Source: Phyllostachys edulis (lineage: Eukaryota; Streptophyta; Magnoliopsida; Poales; Poaceae). From it: a DNA stretch of 64,000 nt. The translations under genes were made by a program, and so were the position numbers. Location: contig CM070562.1 of NCBI GenBank assembly GCA_036346405.1, positions 66,306,195 to 66,370,194 of the forward strand. Reading direction: 5' to 3'. The notes under the pieces are model-generated. The model saw only the letters and a list, made by a program, of their open reading frames with translations. It did no database searches and was not told where the DNA came from. How positions within the stretch are numbered: position 1 is the stretch's first letter; each line of letters begins with the position of its first letter. Below are positions 1-11,176 of this stretch, piece by piece.

Positions 1-446
1 AGGAGTAGGAGCCGTGGCGAACAAGGGGTTATCTCTGAATCGAGCGGGCTCGAGCACGAAGTCGGTGGCGGGCGCAGACCGGGACGAGCCGGCGAGGCCA
101 GGCGAGCTCGAAGCCGGCCGAAAGCAGGAGGCGCTGGGCACGGGAGGAGGCTGCAGGGCAGTGAGCGAGGCGAGGCAGCCAGCGAGCCGGAGGCCTGAGC
201 GAACGCAGGTGGGCACGAGCCCGGAGACGACGAGCCGGAGTAGCAGTGGTGAGGTGTGGCGGGCCAAGGCCAGGGAAGCGGGCGGCCAGCCGCCAGAGAG
301 AGCAAGCACCGTGGCGGGCACATGAGAGGCCGTGACCATAAGTGGTGGCGCCATAAGCACAAGCAAGCCGCCGAAGAAGCTTCAGGAGGAAGAAATGGAT
401 TGGGGGAGAGAGAGGAAGGAGGAATGGGGAGGAGATGCGCATGGAA
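1..446. other. GC-rich low-complexity stretch, no supported gene
   Basis: The first 330 bases are very GC-rich, made of GAGG, GCGAGC and GCCGG words, and open in several frames on both strands. The longest frames (14-325 plus, 29-442 minus) are rich in Arg, Gly, Ala and Pro and show no domain, splice signal or start context I trust. GC-rich blocks like this occur in grass LTRs and in 5' ends of grass genes. Either is possible because the window edge cuts it off. Confidence 0.3.
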
Positions 447-615
447 GGGCAAAAATGTATTTTCGCATGGCCAAAATGGAGAAAACAGTCGGAAATTAAT
501 AAAATAATGCAAAGAGGGCAAATAACGAAGAAAAATACTAACGTGAGGGCAAAAAATGTATTACATCAGGAAGAGGTGTAAAATCTGAAAACGCAACTAA
601 GGTGAGGGCAAATAA
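447..615. repeat. Four spaced copies of a GAGGGCAAA motif
   Basis: The word (G)AGGGCAAA followed by A/T-rich sequence occurs near 447, 513, 544 and 604, spaced about 30-65 bases in AT-rich DNA. It looks like the degenerate sub-repeat found at transposon ends. No partner end or target duplication was found. Confidence 0.35.
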
Positions 616-875
616 TGAATTCCCCCATCTGTATATGGTATGCACCTCTTGTACACCATATATATATTACCCATTCGGCCTCTGAATACACATACACAAT
701 ATTCATAACAGTCATGTGGGACATTCATTATTCACGCCGCAAGAGCAGGAAGGAGGAGTCTGGCGTCCAGAAGGCAGCATTGCCGCCAACATGAGTTAGA
801 TTAGGGATTAGTTTCTAAATTTATGTTTCCTTTTCGAACTCTTTCTTTAAATCAGGATTCCTTATAGATAATTTC
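616..875. other. Intergenic AT-rich stretch, possibly old LTR sequence
   Basis: No coding frame is supported. A TATATATA run at 659-668 followed by ACCCATTCGGCC resembles the promoter part of a grass copia LTR, but no edges are visible. The stretch ends at CATAT, the target duplication of the next element. Confidence 0.3.
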
Positions 876-880
876 CATAT

Positions 881-1049
881 TATTAGAGAATATTGTATAG
901 CCATGCATAATTGTAACCTGCCTAGATTAGCTCCTCTAATTGAGGATCATGTAAACTTCCTAATCTGGGCTCTTGCCTGACTATATATGAAAGGCCATCC
1001 CGGCCTATTGGCTTGTGCGGTGATTGCGCCATATACTTTCCATTCTACA
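881..1049 (+). repeat. 5' LTR of the deleted copia element
   Basis: The 169-bp repeat runs from TATTAGAGAATATTG to CCATTCTACA and is matched by 3969-4137. It contains TATATATGAAAGG, a plausible TATA region, near 981. Confidence 0.93.
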
Positions 1050-1060
1050 TGGTATCAGCT
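1050..1060 (+). promoter_or_regulatory. Primer binding site (initiator Met tRNA type)
   Basis: TGGTATCAGCT starts at the base after the 5' LTR and matches the usual plant copia primer site TGGTATCAGAGC in its first nine bases. Confidence 0.85.
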
Positions 1061-1277
1061 TCTTTCCTGGCTCCTTCCATTGCCGGCGCCACCAGTGTGC
1101 GCCGCCAAGACTCGTCTCTCCCATGGCGCCCGTGGCCTCTGCGGCCGCGCTTTGTGTCCTCTTCCACCTCCGGCTCCTCACTTGCGCGTGTCTAGGCTGT
1201 CGCTGCTGCTGTCGCCCCTACTACCGAGCCGCCCCGCCATGTAGTCTCTCCTCAAGTCATGTCTCTCTACGGCCGCC

Positions 1278-2012
1278 ACCGACACTAGCTCCCCTGCCGC
1301 CGCGTCAAACGCCACCCCTCCCGTCGTCCTCAACACGTTCTGCACCGTCGCTGTCAAGTCCCATGTCCCAGTGCTTCTCGATCTAAAGTCTCCGAACTAC
1401 ACCAAGTGGTCGTCCTTCTTCAAGTCCATTTGTGGGAAGTTCGGCCTCATGTCGCACATCTATGGATCCGGCAAGCGCGCAAACAACACGAGGCGGGAGC
1501 AGGCCGATTACGTTGTTCTCAGCTGGTTGTGCGGCTCCGTTGGCGACGACGTCCTTGATGCTGCCATGGAACCAGATCAGACCGCCCATGTCCTCTGGGT
1601 CGCGATCGAGACGCTGTTCCGCGACGACAAGGAGTCTTGCACGATCTTCCTTAGCAACCAGTTCCACTCCATCGTGCAAGGTGATTTGTCTATTGCAGAT
1701 TATTGTCAGCGCGTCAAAACCCTAGCGGACTCCCTGCGCGACACCGGCCACTTCGTCTCCGACTCGCAGATCGTCCTCAACCTCTTGCGCGGCCTCAACC
1801 CCCGCTACTCCAACACCGCCAACGAGATCACCAACGCGACTTCATTCCCTTCTTTTGCCAAGGCGCGTTCCATGCTCTCCCTCAAAGAACTGCGCCTTGC
1901 CAACGAAGTGAAGAACGCCACCACCACCGCCCTACTCGCCTCCTCTCACAGAATATCGCTGTCTCGACCTTGCCATGAAACGTGTCATCATCTCCCGCCA
2001 CGTTATCTTTGA
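1278..2012 (+). pseudogene. Copia Gag remnant fused to an integrase tail
   Basis: The frame encodes a plant copia Gag (UBN2-like) region: SPNYTKWSSFFKSICGKF near the start, then VLWVAIETLF and IADYCQRVKTLADSLRD, with LLRGLNPRYS further on. No clear ATG opens it; the frame runs from about 1278 and probably depended on a lost start. No zinc knuckle is seen. Around 1950-1975 the Gag frame runs into RVIISRHVIFDENTF, which is from the C-terminal side of copia integrase. An internal deletion has therefore removed zinc knuckle, protease and the catalytic integrase core. In an intact element Gag packages RNA in cytoplasmic particles. Confidence 0.8.
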
Positions 2013-2539
2013 TGAGAACACCTTTTCGTTCGCCAGCAGTGACCGACCTCATTCTGTTTCACCCCGTCACGACCTGGATTTTCTCGATGACCCTGCCATG
2101 TCGGTGCCTAGCACTGTTGCACTGGCACCCCTGCAGGTTCCTAGTGCACCAGCTCCACCCCCCGGTGTCGAGCGATCACCCTCCTCGTTGGCTCTATCGC
2201 TCGGCGACGTTGAGCACAACGATGCCGTCTTACCACCAGCTGCGCTACCTAATAGCACACGCTGCCGGACTTACACCGCCCTTCGAGCCTGGTCTACTCC
2301 AGCGACACGCTGCACACTACCCTCTGCGGCCCCGACAGTGCGTCTCGATGCGCCCGGCCGTCCCGCGATCCCGTTCTTCGCGGCGGTCTGCGGCGGCTCC
2401 ACCGGCAACCCAGCGCGGCCGCTGGCGAAGCTTTGCCGAGGCCTCCGCCAGCCTCATCCGATGGTCACACGAGCTCACGCCGTATTGAAAACGGCCGACC
2501 GCCTGGCGCTTCCGCCGCCCACTCCTCGGTTTCGCCATC

Positions 2540-3914
2540 TTGGTGAACTATCGCAGCGCCCTCGCCGATCCGAATTGGCGCGCCGCGATGGCCGAGGAGT
2601 ATAAGGCCCTACTCAACAACGACACCTGGCGCCTCGTACCGCGTCCACCGGGCGCCAACGTCGTCACCGGCAAGTGGATCTTCAAGCACAAGTACCATTC
2701 CAATGGCAGTCTTGCGCGCTACAAAGCTCGCTGGGTCGTTCGTGGGTACTCACAGCAACACGGCATCGACTATGATGAGACGTTCAACCCGGTGGTCAAA
2801 CCGGCTACCATCCGGATTGTTCTCTCCATCACTGCGTCTCGCTCCTAGCCCATACATCAGCTCGACGTCAAGAATGCCTTCTTGCATGGCACTCTTGATG
2901 CGACCGCCATTGCCAATGACCCTCAAACCGTCGACCGCCACTCGACCATGTGTCTTTACAAAAGTCTCTATAGTGCAAGCAGCTCCCGAGCATGGTACTA
3001 GTGGTTTGCCACGTACATTCGTCGCCTCTACATCCGACACGTCTCTCTTCGTTCTCCGAGACGGCGCCCACCTGGCTTACTTGCTGCTCTACGTCGACGA
3101 CATCGTGCTCACCGCCTCCTCGAGCGACTTGCTCCGGCGCCTCATCAACATGCTTCACTCAGAGTTCGCGATGACAGATCTTGGTGATCTTCACCTCTTC
3201 CTCGGCATCTCCATCACGCGCTCCTTCGACGGGCTCTTCCTCTCCCGGCCTTGATCGCCTCCGACCTCAAGGCCAGTTTAAGATGGCTGAGTGCCACCCC
3301 ACCGCGACACCGGTGGACACTCATGCCAAGCTCTCCGACCATGACAGCGCACCGGTGGCTGAATCGTCAGAGTACCGCAGCCTTGCGGGCGCTCTCCAGT
3401 ACCTGACACTCACCCGCCCCGACCTGGCGTATCCTGTTCAGCAGGTCTGTCTTTTTATGCATGATCCGCGTGAGCCCCATCTCGCGTTGATCAAGCGCAT
3501 ACTGAGATGCGTCAAGGGCACCATCGACTCCGGCCTTCACCTCGATGTCTCCCTGGTCACCGCCTACTCCAACGCTGACTGGGCAGGCTGCCCTGACTCT
3601 CGGCATCTACCTCGGCGACAACCTCGTCTCCTGGTGTCACGCTCGAGCGCAGAGGCTGAGTATCGTGCCGTTGCCTACTCTTGCAGGAGCTTCACGTTCC
3701 TGTTGCTTCGGCGACCGTTGTCTACTGCGACAATGTCAGCGCCGTCTACATGTCGACCAATCCAGTTCAACATTGCCGTACGAAGCACATTGAGATCGAC
3801 ATCCACTTTGTCCGTGACAAGGTGTCGCTTGGAGAGGTTCGAGCGCTCCATGTGCCCTCCTCTCACCAGTTTGCGGACATAATGACTAAAGGCCTGCCGA
3901 CGCAGCTTTTCTAG
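2540..3914 (+). pseudogene. Copia reverse transcriptase-RNase H remnant
   Basis: Translations in shifting frames give RT and RNase H pieces in the expected order. 2540-2848 carries the RT N-terminus (NDTWRLVPRP, GKWIFKHKY, DYDETFNPV). 3078-3254 carries the active-site block LLLYVDDIVL and the following LGDLHLFLGI. 3277-3680 carries the connection (YRSLAGALQYLTLTRPDLAY) and part of RNase H (SRSSAEAEYRAVA). 3681-3914 carries the end (YCDNVSAVYMSTNPVQH to the stop). At least four frame changes and the in-frame TAG at 2848 break it. The order and motifs are unambiguous for copia RT-RNase H, and no single functional product is possible. Confidence 0.88.
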
Positions 3915-3968
3915 GAGTTTCGGTCCAGTCTTTGCGTCCGGAATCCTCCCGCTACGATTGCGGGTGGG

Positions 3969-4137
3969 TATTAGAGAATATTGTGTAGCCATGCATAATT
4001 GTAACCTGCCTAGATTAACCCCTCTAATTGAGGATCCTGTAAACTTCCTAATCTGGGCTCTTGCCTGACTATATATGAAAAGCCATCCCGGCCTATTGGC
4101 CTGTGTGGTGATTGCGCCATATACTTTCCATTCTACA
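3969..4137 (+). repeat. 3' LTR of the deleted copia element
   Basis: This copy matches 881-1049 with about seven substitutions and is followed directly by the CATAT duplication. Confidence 0.93.
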
Positions 4138-4142
4138 CATAT

Positions 4143-4382
4143 TTCAGATTGTTTATTAGTCAAGTTTTGTTCGGGCCTTTCTCTATATAAGGAGGATAGG
4201 CACTTTGCTTTGCCTTTGCCGTGCCGCAGCCATAGCCATGGCTCCCCAACCGCACCGCCGAGGTCCAGGACCACGTCCAGGCACCCACCATGACTACCCC
4301 CTCCGTTCCAATCCAATCCACTCCAATAATTCTGTTCATGACATAATTCATCTCAGTTTACTTTCCTTTTGAATTTTTGCAG
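4143..4382 (+). other. Sequence between the copia element and the GDPDL exon
   Basis: The first part (to about 4200) has CTCTATATAAGGAGG and looks like a promoter or LTR end that continues the sequence before 876. From about 4320 it is T-rich and ends TTTTTGCAG at 4382, a good 3' splice site for the next exon. The upstream exons of that gene are not recognisable in this window. Confidence 0.4.
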
Positions 4383-5256
4383 CTTGGTGCATTCATGGCA
4401 GAGGAACTTGGGTATGGTGTTGTAGATGCAGTGATCAAAGCTCTTGATGACTCTGGTTAGAGCAAACAGAGCGCCCAGAAAGTCATGATTCAGTCAACGA
4501 ACAGCTCAGTTCTAGTGAAGTTCAAGCAGCAAACCAAGTACAACCTTGTATACATGATCGATGAAAATGTCAGAGATGCTGCACCTTCCTCCATTGCAGA
4601 TATTAAGAAGTTTGCTGATGCTGTTTCAGTTCTCTTTACGTCCATTTACCCAAAGACGAAAGGGTTTTTGACAGCCAAGACCAATCATCTTGCCGAGTCC
4701 CTGCAGTCTGCTGGCCTTACTGTTTATGTTTATCTGTTCATGAACGAGTTTGTTTCTCAACCATATGACTTCTTCTCAGACGCCACGGCACAGATCAATG
4801 CGTATGTGCAGAAACAAGGTGGTGGAGTGGATAGGCTCATCACTGATTTCCCTGGGACAGCTCACAGATACAAATGTACGTTCTCAATAAAATTTTCATG
4901 TAGTATTGTACCCGTTCTTAATCATTTCAAATCTCTGCAGTTCTCGATGAGCTTGTTGCTCACCCTGCATCTTGAATTTCATTTCTGCAGTGAACACCTG
5001 CTTGAACATGGGAAACAGCACGCCAATCTTCATGCAGCCTGCCCAGCCCGGGCTCATTGCGACCATCCCTCCATCTGCACAGCCACCAGCACCGGCCCCA
5101 ATGCCACTCTTGACAGACTCCGAAGTGGCAGAGCCACCCCTACCTCCTGTCAACACCACCACAGCTCCAGCGCCTTCTCACGCCTGCATCAGAATGCGGA
5201 CTGACGTCTCGATTCTCGTCTCGTTGCTGATGCTATGCGCTTCTCTCCTGATCTGA
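4383..5256 (+). pseudogene. 3' exons of a GPI-anchored glycerophosphodiester phosphodiesterase-like gene, with in-frame TAG
   Basis: Exon A is 4383-4875 and exon B 4991-5256; joined in phase (T plus TG) they read HRYKLNTC across the junction. The translation is the C-terminal part of the second GDPD-like domain of plant GDPDL/SHV3 proteins: EELGYGVVDAVIKAL, then MIQSTNSSVLVKFKQQTKY, YVYLFMNEFVSQPYDF and LITDFPGTAHRYK. It is followed by a Pro-rich linker and a hydrophobic tail (ILVSLLMLCASLLI) typical of a GPI-anchor signal. Family members act at the cell surface in cell-wall organisation. TAG at 4458-4460 interrupts exon A after DDSG. The 5' exons are absent upstream, where the copia element lies. 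I read it as a truncated pseudogene; a transcript starting after the TAG is possible but would lack most of the enzyme. Confidence 0.82.
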
Positions 5257-6010
5257 GGATGGTACCGCACATGCAGGATGACGCATTAGAGCTCCGAGAA
5301 TTCGTGTCGAGCTACTAATAGTTATTCTTTTTACCACTTCTATGCAGTGATTCTTTTTTTGTTTTGCTGTATTATGGGGGTGGGGGATGGATGTTACGCT
5401 TGATTGATACCTCGACGGTGGCACTTCTGTGGGCTGTCCCTAGTTACATTCTGGTACATATGTGTGCAGGGGCGTAGCCAGCCGCTGGCTGCGTCTCGGG
5501 CCACCCCAGCCAAAATGCCATGGACCCAGGCCAGCCAGCATGGTACTGCTAAAAAACAGCAGATAGCAGATGATTTTCAGCTGGGCCTTGGGCCAACCGC
5601 CACCGCCACTGTATGTGTGTTGCAATACATTGTTTCAGTAGGTCTTCACCTGCCTACCTGCCTTTGAATTCAGACTGTTACAGAGTGATTCCATTGAGCT
5701 CCCCAGAGTCTGAGGCATGACCATTCTGTTCTGCGATCTATATAGATGTGATTTTCATCTGAAATGCAGAGTGGGAAATTTGCTGTGAAACAGGCAATTC
5801 ATGCCTCAACTCCAGGACCTGAGATTTATTTCGTGATTGCCCAGATTCCTGTCAGAACTGAGAACACCGCCCAAGTATCCGTCCGATTAATATCCGACGG
5901 TCGGGCACTATCATCCTCCTCTCTTGGGATGCAATGCAACTATAGCCGTCAGTTGCGCGTGTGGACACGGCTGCAGCAACCGGTCGTCTGTCTGTCCATG
6001 CCCAAGCCCA
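5257..6010 (+). other. GDPDL 3' flank and upstream region of the next gene
   Basis: No protein domain is seen. 5467-5480 reads CAGGGGCGTAGCCA, a word common at the ends of plant hAT-type elements, but no second end was found. The last 100 bases before 6011 are GC-rich and probably hold the 5' leader of the next gene. Confidence 0.4.
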
Positions 6011-7169
6011 ATGGCGTCTGCCTCTACGCCGGCGATGCCGCCGGCCGTGGCGCGGCCGGCGGGGAGGCACGCCGTGTACGTCGCGGCCGTACCGCTGCGG
6101 GGGCCCAGGGGCCCGGCCCAGGCCCTGATGTCGGCGGGCTACTCGCTAGGTCTCTGGGACCTGCAGCACTTCATGGTGCTCCTCCGGCCCGACCCGGCCC
6201 AAACCCAGGTGAGGCCAGCCCAATCCATTCGTTCCTTCTCCTTTCTACTCTCCAAGATCTTCATGGTGATGAGTCGTCATGTTCGGGTTGCAGCCGTTGT
6301 TGGTCTTCGATTTCCAGCCTCGAAACCCCGAGGATGTTCTTGCCGCGTTCTCAGTGCTGTCGCAGAGCAAAATACCCGGTAATTAGCGCAGAGTTTTTCT
6401 GGTTCACAATGGAAGCAGAGTCATCTTCTCTTTTGGTTGGTGTTACGATTGATTCATTTATCTGCAACAATGGACAGGAGTGGTTCGGAGAAGAACGCTG
6501 CAGAGGATCCCGGACAGGAGGTGCTGGTTCGTCGGGCTCTGCGACGTCGACGCCGTCCACGCCGCCGACAGGTTCAGCGAGCAGTGGCCGTCCGACCTGG
6601 TCGTCGGGAAGCACGACTGTCGAGACTACACGAACGGTTGGTAGAGCACGCGCGGCCCATGTCTGTCTGCATTACCAGCTTCTCGTTGCCACTAACACAT
6701 TTTGTGAATCTGTGATGGTTGTGACCTATCTTAATCGTTTCTTTCTCTCTGATCGCAAGGGCTGGTCGAGGTCTTGACAGGAGAAAAACGTGTCTTGGAG
6801 TCGCTCAGATCAGCCACCAATGAGGCGGCACCATGGTGCGAGTTTTTTCCACTTTTATTCCCCGCTTCGTTTTCGTGGTGCACTGATATTGTTTAGTGAA
6901 TCTTTGCTCGAGATATCGTTTGAAAATATTGGTGATGTTACGTATGCGTAAACGATGCCATTTGATTGCGATAACCTCAGATGATTCAGTAGATTGCTTG
7001 CCATTAGTTGATTCACTTTCTGTTCAGCATGTTCTCAGCTTGTCTGACAGAGTTCATTCTGATGATTTTTCACTATTACTTGCTGAAATTGGCTGTTACC
7101 TTACTTTACAAATGACCGATCTATCAGAATGTGAACTGATATCATCGTTTTGGGATTTCTAATTAGAGA
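6011..7169 (+). CDS. Conserved plant protein of unknown function, four or five exons
   Basis: Exons 6011-6208, 6294-6378, 6478-6636 and 6760-6835 join in phase through GT/AG sites. They give about 172 residues: MASASTPAMPPAVARPAG, then YVAAVPLRGPRGPAQALMS, YSLGLWDLQHFMVLLRP, VFDFQPRNPEDVLAA, IPDRRCWFVGLCDVDAVHA and KHDCRDYTNGLVEVLTGEK. I recognise this as a conserved plant protein but cannot name it; no transmembrane helix or targeting peptide is evident. The start is the first ATG in the GC-rich exon and fits the conserved block. If the fourth exon is spliced at 6836 to the acceptor ending at 7166, a TGA forms across the junction (6834-6835 plus 7167), so 7167-7169 would begin 3' UTR. Reading through the donor instead adds about 20 residues. 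The upstream in-frame ATG at 5924 is not needed. Confidence 0.7.
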
Positions 7170-7430
7170 CCAAGATACCGCCTGCAAGTGAAACTAAGAA
7201 GCCTTCTCGGACAAAGGCGTAAGGAAGAAACGAAGACACTTCGCGAAGTTCCTTGGCTGGAGATTGAAACAAAAGCAGCAATACTTATTTATGTAATCTG
7301 GTGACGTTTGCTGAACTAGAAAGTGCTGGTTCAATTTTTTATCAGCAGTTTCTTTGCCATACCCGACGAAAGAATTACCATGAAATTTTTCCTAGCAAAG
7401 TGGAGGAAAGCAGAAACAAGATACATTTGA
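7170..7430 (+). other. Probable 3' UTR of the 6011 gene
   Basis: The frame starting ACCAAGATACCG at 7169 stays open to TAA at 7220 in one reading and to about 7303 in another, so the true last exon is uncertain. The rest is AT-rich and noncoding, consistent with a 3' UTR. Confidence 0.4.
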
Positions 7431-7600
7431 ATTAGATGTTTTGTTGTTGTTTTAGTGCTTTGGATGGTGCCCTGGGTTTGTTATTTTGCTTAGTCGTTTA
7501 TAGCTAACTGGTAACCCCAGTGGATTGTGGTTGTGGTTTGGTTGTAAGAACTCTGTATTAGCTTTCTATAAAAGCTGGTTTAGCCTTTCAAAAAAAAAAA
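7431..7600 (+). mobile_element. Possible 5'-truncated LINE 3' end with poly(A)
   Basis: The sequence ends TTGTAAGAACTCTG, then AAAAGCTGGTTTAGCC and an A12 run (7589-7600). That layout is characteristic of grass LINE 3' ends. The 5' edge is a guess and no target duplication was found, so a simple gene 3' end is an alternative. Confidence 0.35.
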
Positions 7601-7662
7601 ACAACATACACACAGCACTATGTGAACAATGGCCACCTATGGCCACCATGCAGATGGCTTTA

Positions 7663-10600
7663 TGTCGGACCTGGATTTAGCCAATCTAGAATCCTCTATG
7701 AATCCACTACACTATTCTTTGGATCAGTAGATAGTGTTCACAGATATATCATTGAATCATTTCATATTCCATACAGAACGTAAACCATACATACATTTAT
7801 TACAAACATCAGAGTTCACATAGACCACATCGGGTCAAGTTTACAATACGGCCGATCAGGTCAAATGGATACATTACACAAAAGCGAAAGCGGCAGCGGA
7901 AACAAAAGGGGGAAAGACACATCTCGCCACAAACAAACGACTAGGGTAACATGTTGTGCGACCGATATTACCCAAAGACTTGATAATATTGGTGCACGTA
8001 AGCACCGGCTTAGCCAGCTAGACTCGGGTGAGACTTAGACTACTAGAGACTAATCTACTCTCCATCGTCTTCATTGTCATCAGCTCTTGGGACGTCTTAG
8101 TATGCGTAGTGCTCTTGGTCCACAGCTTCTGAGGGGTTTGGGGAGCGAGAGTGAGCACAAGCAATAGTGCTCCGCGAGCCAACACACAGAATACAATAGT
8201 TATACATGTAAAGTTTAACAAGGATGACACGTGTTCTTTTATTCACTAAAGACAACATTTTAACTACAATAGTTAGAAACTCCTATAACTTAGCATTTTA
8301 ACCAAACCATATTTTATTAAAGAGAGAAATTGTGCAATATTTATAGCGGTGCAGGTTCCATCCACCATATGCTTAATTTTGGTTACTAGGGCTACGTCCA
8401 CCCATTAACAACACTTGGCTAGCTACATCCACCCAGGATAAATCCAAAATCAGGGCTACATCCACCCGACGAGTTTTCATCCCATCCACAAAGGTTTATA
8501 AAATAGAAACTAACTCAAGTAAGTTACCATGCCTGCCTTTGACCGTGGGCACAACTGTTCGAACAGTTTATACTCTGCAGAGACTGTACACTTTACCCAC
8601 AAGAGACAATTAGCTTGTTGTGTTTCACACGTTTCCTTAGACATATGAATCAAGGAGATCATCATAAGGCTTTTACAATGCATCCCCTAGAGTAAGCTAC
8701 ATCTACCACACCCAGACCCCCTCTTGCGCCACACGGTGGCTTACACCAGCGTCACGACTCGTGTCCACGATGACTTTCAACCATCGACACGACTCGTGGG
8801 TCACTCCAATGGTGCAACTCGCACTGGTAGATACAAATTATTTAGCCTGGTCGACACCATTATAAACTTGTGATTGCACTGTTTTACATTGGGAGGTCAT
8901 CACAAGATTAAATCCTTAAAGTTATCTAAGCGGTGTATACCACATATCACCATTTCTCGTGCTACATCCGCACCAACCATCATATCATCCACCTAGATAC
9001 GGTAACAAGTTATTAGGGTTTTGAGAGGCATAAAACTAAGTTATCTTAAATATACCAGTCATTTCCCTCCAATGACTGCCCAAAACAAGTTTTATGATTA
9101 AAAGATGATGATTAGGGCAATTAATGCCCTGATAGTTAAGCAAGACTAGCATGGCACTTAAGTACGACCTATAGATAGTAAAGTTACCAATAAATTATAT
9201 AGGATGACAAGGATCACGTGATTCAAATGTCAAGAGATGGTATAATAGTACTAAAGCAACAAGTTGGCATGTATCTACCTTGAAATTTGACATACATTTG
9301 CATAATGAATTAAGCATGCAATTTTATAATTTAAATAAATATAGATTTGCACAAATGTAGGTTCAATATGATCAAAATGTTGATTCGACTGGCTCAAAAG
9401 TAGGTGGGTCTTGGAAGTCTTGCGCTTGCTCGAACTGGAATTCTTCCATGTCCTCGAACTCTACTCGGATGATTGCGCCGGAAAACGAACAAACAAATGA
9501 GAAAATTAAATAAATACAAAATAAAATTCAAATGAAATCCAAATTGAACAAAACCACTGCCAACAGGAAGATCTTGAATTTATAACATTTTAGAAATAAA
9601 ATTCATTAAATTTGTAGTTAGAACGAGCGAGAACGGGCTCTCCAAAGTTTAAATTTGGATTAAATCCAAAAATAAATAGAGGAGAGAGAAAGTCTCTCTA
9701 ACAGGTGGGGCCCACTGCATAGTGATTTGATTTTTGTTTTAAATATTTTTCTAAATAAAAACTATTCACTGACAGATGGGGCCTATCTGTCAGCGACTAG
9801 GTTCACACGAATAGTGCCTGGACCGAATGTCCACATGCACTATGCTGGTCCATGGACATGGGCCACCCTGTGCACTTAAGGTGGTGGGACCCGACCGTCA
9901 TTGACTCACAGTAAACATCTAGATTTTAATTACCCCTTATTAATTAATCTCGGGCCCACATGTCAGTCTAATCATGGTAGTAATTAAACCAGCTCCTAAT
10001 CATTGCTTAGCCCTAACAACAGCGATTCGGTCTTAATGACCATCTATAGTAGCTATCTGGTCTCGGCAGAGCAGAGGAGGCTTTGCGGTTCCATGCTGTG
10101 CTCGTCGCTGGTGAGCTAGACAACGGGGGCGACGCGGAATGCTCAAAATGGAACTCCATGGCTCGGGCGATTCTAGGGATACTGGCGGTGAGGGCCACGG
10201 TGGCTCACCGCAGCGGCGCAACGGTGCTTGGTGGCTCTTAGTGCTATGCTGACTTCTATGCCCCGATGATGCATTCGACAAAAACTCGCGTGCAAGAGTA
10301 TCTTCAGAGGGTAGGGGACCTACCGGGACAGAAAGTGTTGACGGAGGTGGACGAAGGTGGCCGGCGACGATGATCTGAGGCGGTGACGGTGCTTCCTTGC
10401 GGCAGTGTGGACCTAAGAGAAGAGGGGCACCGTGAATGGTCGGAGATGCACAAGAGGGTTAAGGAGGCCATGGTAGGGAGAGGAATTGGAGGGAAACTCA
10501 CCTAGCCGGAGTTGGTGACGAAAAAAGCGGTTTCGGACGGATGTGAGGAAGAAGCAGGTTCCGTCAATTCCCGTGGACAAAAGAGGGAATCAACTTGGGG

Positions 10601-11171
10601 AAAAGGTCCCTTATGCCCCGAAACATGGGGTGACGCAGTGGCGTCTGGGGACCTCACCGAGCAACAGTGACACTGGCAGTCTGTGTGCCGGCGGAATTGC
10701 ACCCTTTCGGTTGAGCTCAGCGAAAGAGAGGGAGAGGAGGGGAATGGCGAGGAGGGGGCAAGGGCGAGGGCTAGCCCGGCTTATAAAGTCATGGAAGGGA
10801 GGGAATTGGCCATTAAGGGTGCGGCGCTTCGCTGTGTCTGCATAGTGGCGGTGCGGAGGGCACGTGGCAAGGAGAGGAGGGGAGCCAGGGGGTCCAGGCG
10901 AGGTGCGGATGCGGAGGGGGGCACGGATGAGGCGGCGCACCGGCGGGTGTGACGGAGCCGGGTCGGGAGCGCGCTCGACGCGCCTGGCAAGGGTGGCATG
11001 GGCCGTTTTAGGCTGGGCCAGGGGGAGTCCGGGGGAGGAGGATGGGCTAGGCTAAGCCCAAGGAAGAAATGAAACTAGAAACTTTGAATTTTAGGGAATT
11101 TTGAGTTGCACTTTGAATTCAAATTCCAAGTTTGAACTTTTACTCAATTAGTCCCAAAATGGGATGTTACA
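7663..11171 (-). mobile_element. Solo LTR of a Ty3/gypsy element with CTTTA target duplication
   Basis: The block starts TGTCGGACC and ends GGGATGTTACA, with CTTTA immediately on both sides (7658-7662, 11172-11176). Read on the minus strand it begins TGTAACATCCC, the usual start of large grass Ty3 LTRs. There is no gag-pol and no second LTR, so it is a solo LTR of 3,509 bp. It shares blocks with 57163-60260, for example CTCTGCAG then TGTACACTTTACCCAC near 8573-8600. A TATA-like CTTTATAAG lies on the minus strand near 10780-10788 in a GC-rich region (10030-11040). The open frames there are LTR composition, not genes. Confidence 0.88.
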
Positions 11172-11176
11172 CTTTA

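Larger units (their letters stand above)
881..4137 (+). mobile_element. Internally deleted Ty1/copia retrotransposon with CATAT target duplication
   Basis: Two 169-bp direct repeats (881-1049 and 3969-4137) flank 2.9 kb of copia-type coding remnants. The 5-bp CATAT is found immediately outside both ends (876-880, 4138-4142). A primer site complementary to initiator methionine tRNA (TGGTATCAG) follows the left LTR, and a purine-rich GCGGGTGGG precedes the right one. Gag is present, protease and the integrase core are missing, and the RT-RNase H part is frameshifted, so it cannot move by itself. By eye the LTRs differ at about 7 of 169 sites (about 4 percent). The LTR begins TATTAG rather than the usual TG; both copies agree, so this predates insertion. 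Confidence 0.93.

Noticed and set aside
14..442. Open frames on both strands (103 and 137 codons) at the left edge
   Set aside because: Overlapping GC-rich composition with no domain; frames on opposite strands cover the same bases.
5467..5620. CAGGGGCGTAGCCA as the start of a hAT-type element
   Set aside because: No complementary end and no 8-bp duplication found downstream.
5764..6777. 337-codon plus-strand frame
   Set aside because: It runs through introns of the 6011 gene in the wrong frame; the spliced exons are better supported.
10013..11055. Several 60-110 codon frames on both strands
   Set aside because: They lie in the GC-rich part of a solo LTR whose edges and target duplication are clear.
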